In this document: positions 5,958-5,996 of the stretch, one piece after another
Layout of the letters: the number at the start of each line of letters is the position of its first letter
Position numbering within the stretch: position 1 is the first letter of the stretch
DNA from: an uncultured Ventosimonas sp.
GTDB lineage: Bacteria; Pseudomonadota; Gammaproteobacteria; Pseudomonadales; Pseudomonadaceae
DNA length: 5,996 nt
Direction: 5' to 3'
NCBI GenBank assembly: GCA_945283395.1
Contig: CALYQH010000086.1
Coordinates: 1 to 5,996 of the forward strand
The notes under the pieces: model-generated
Told to the model about the DNA's origin: nothing
What the model saw: the letters and a program-made list of their open reading frames with translations, nothing else
Database searches by the model: none
Translations under genes and position numbers: made by a program

Positions 5958-5996
5958 TCTGCACTATGCTAAGGTTTATAACTAAATATGGGGGAT

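Overview
The window is AT-rich (roughly one third G+C by eye) and every supported gene lies on the + strand. The gene set is a membrane-bound PQQ sugar dehydrogenase, a DUF2461 protein, an AzlC/AzlD pair, a HAMP-PAS hybrid-free histidine kinase and a PduO-type cobalamin adenosyltransferase. This set, with TAA/TGA stops and Shine-Dalgarno starts, points to a Gram-negative proteobacterium. The protein signatures look closest to Pseudomonas-like Gammaproteobacteria, and the low G+C would suit a host-associated lineage. The lineage is inferred from remembered family signatures and was not tested by a search.

Layout. 1-588 is the C-terminal part of a PQQ-dependent membrane dehydrogenase, most like glucose dehydrogenase (gcd), cut by the window edge. 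647-1326 is a DUF2461 (TIGR02453-type) gene broken by a one-base frameshift in a run of six T at 967-972; both halves are otherwise well preserved. 1327-1590 has no gene but holds a candidate promoter and a perfect small inverted repeat. 1591-5782 looks like one transcription unit of five genes: azlC, azlD, a 664-residue sensor histidine kinase, a cob(I)alamin adenosyltransferase and a small exported protein with secretin-like sequence patterns. Their junctions are an 8-nt overlap, a 25-nt gap, a 1-nt TAATG overlap and a 36-nt gap. 5783-5996 is non-coding apart from traces that could be a decayed small ORF. It ends near a perfect 12-bp hairpin that may terminate the unit.

How the parts may work together. 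AzlC and AzlD form a two-part inner-membrane exporter for branched-chain amino acids or similar solutes. The kinase next to it has a periplasmic sensing region and a PAS domain but no response regulator in the window, so its partner must be elsewhere. The adenosyltransferase makes adenosylcobalamin and is translationally coupled to the kinase. No known pathway requires this combination, so a functional link is only a hypothesis from gene order. The most notable points are the frameshifted DUF2461 gene, the secretin-like small exported protein, and the coupling of a sensor kinase to a cobalamin enzyme. I see no phage, insertion sequence, CRISPR array, tRNA or rRNA.
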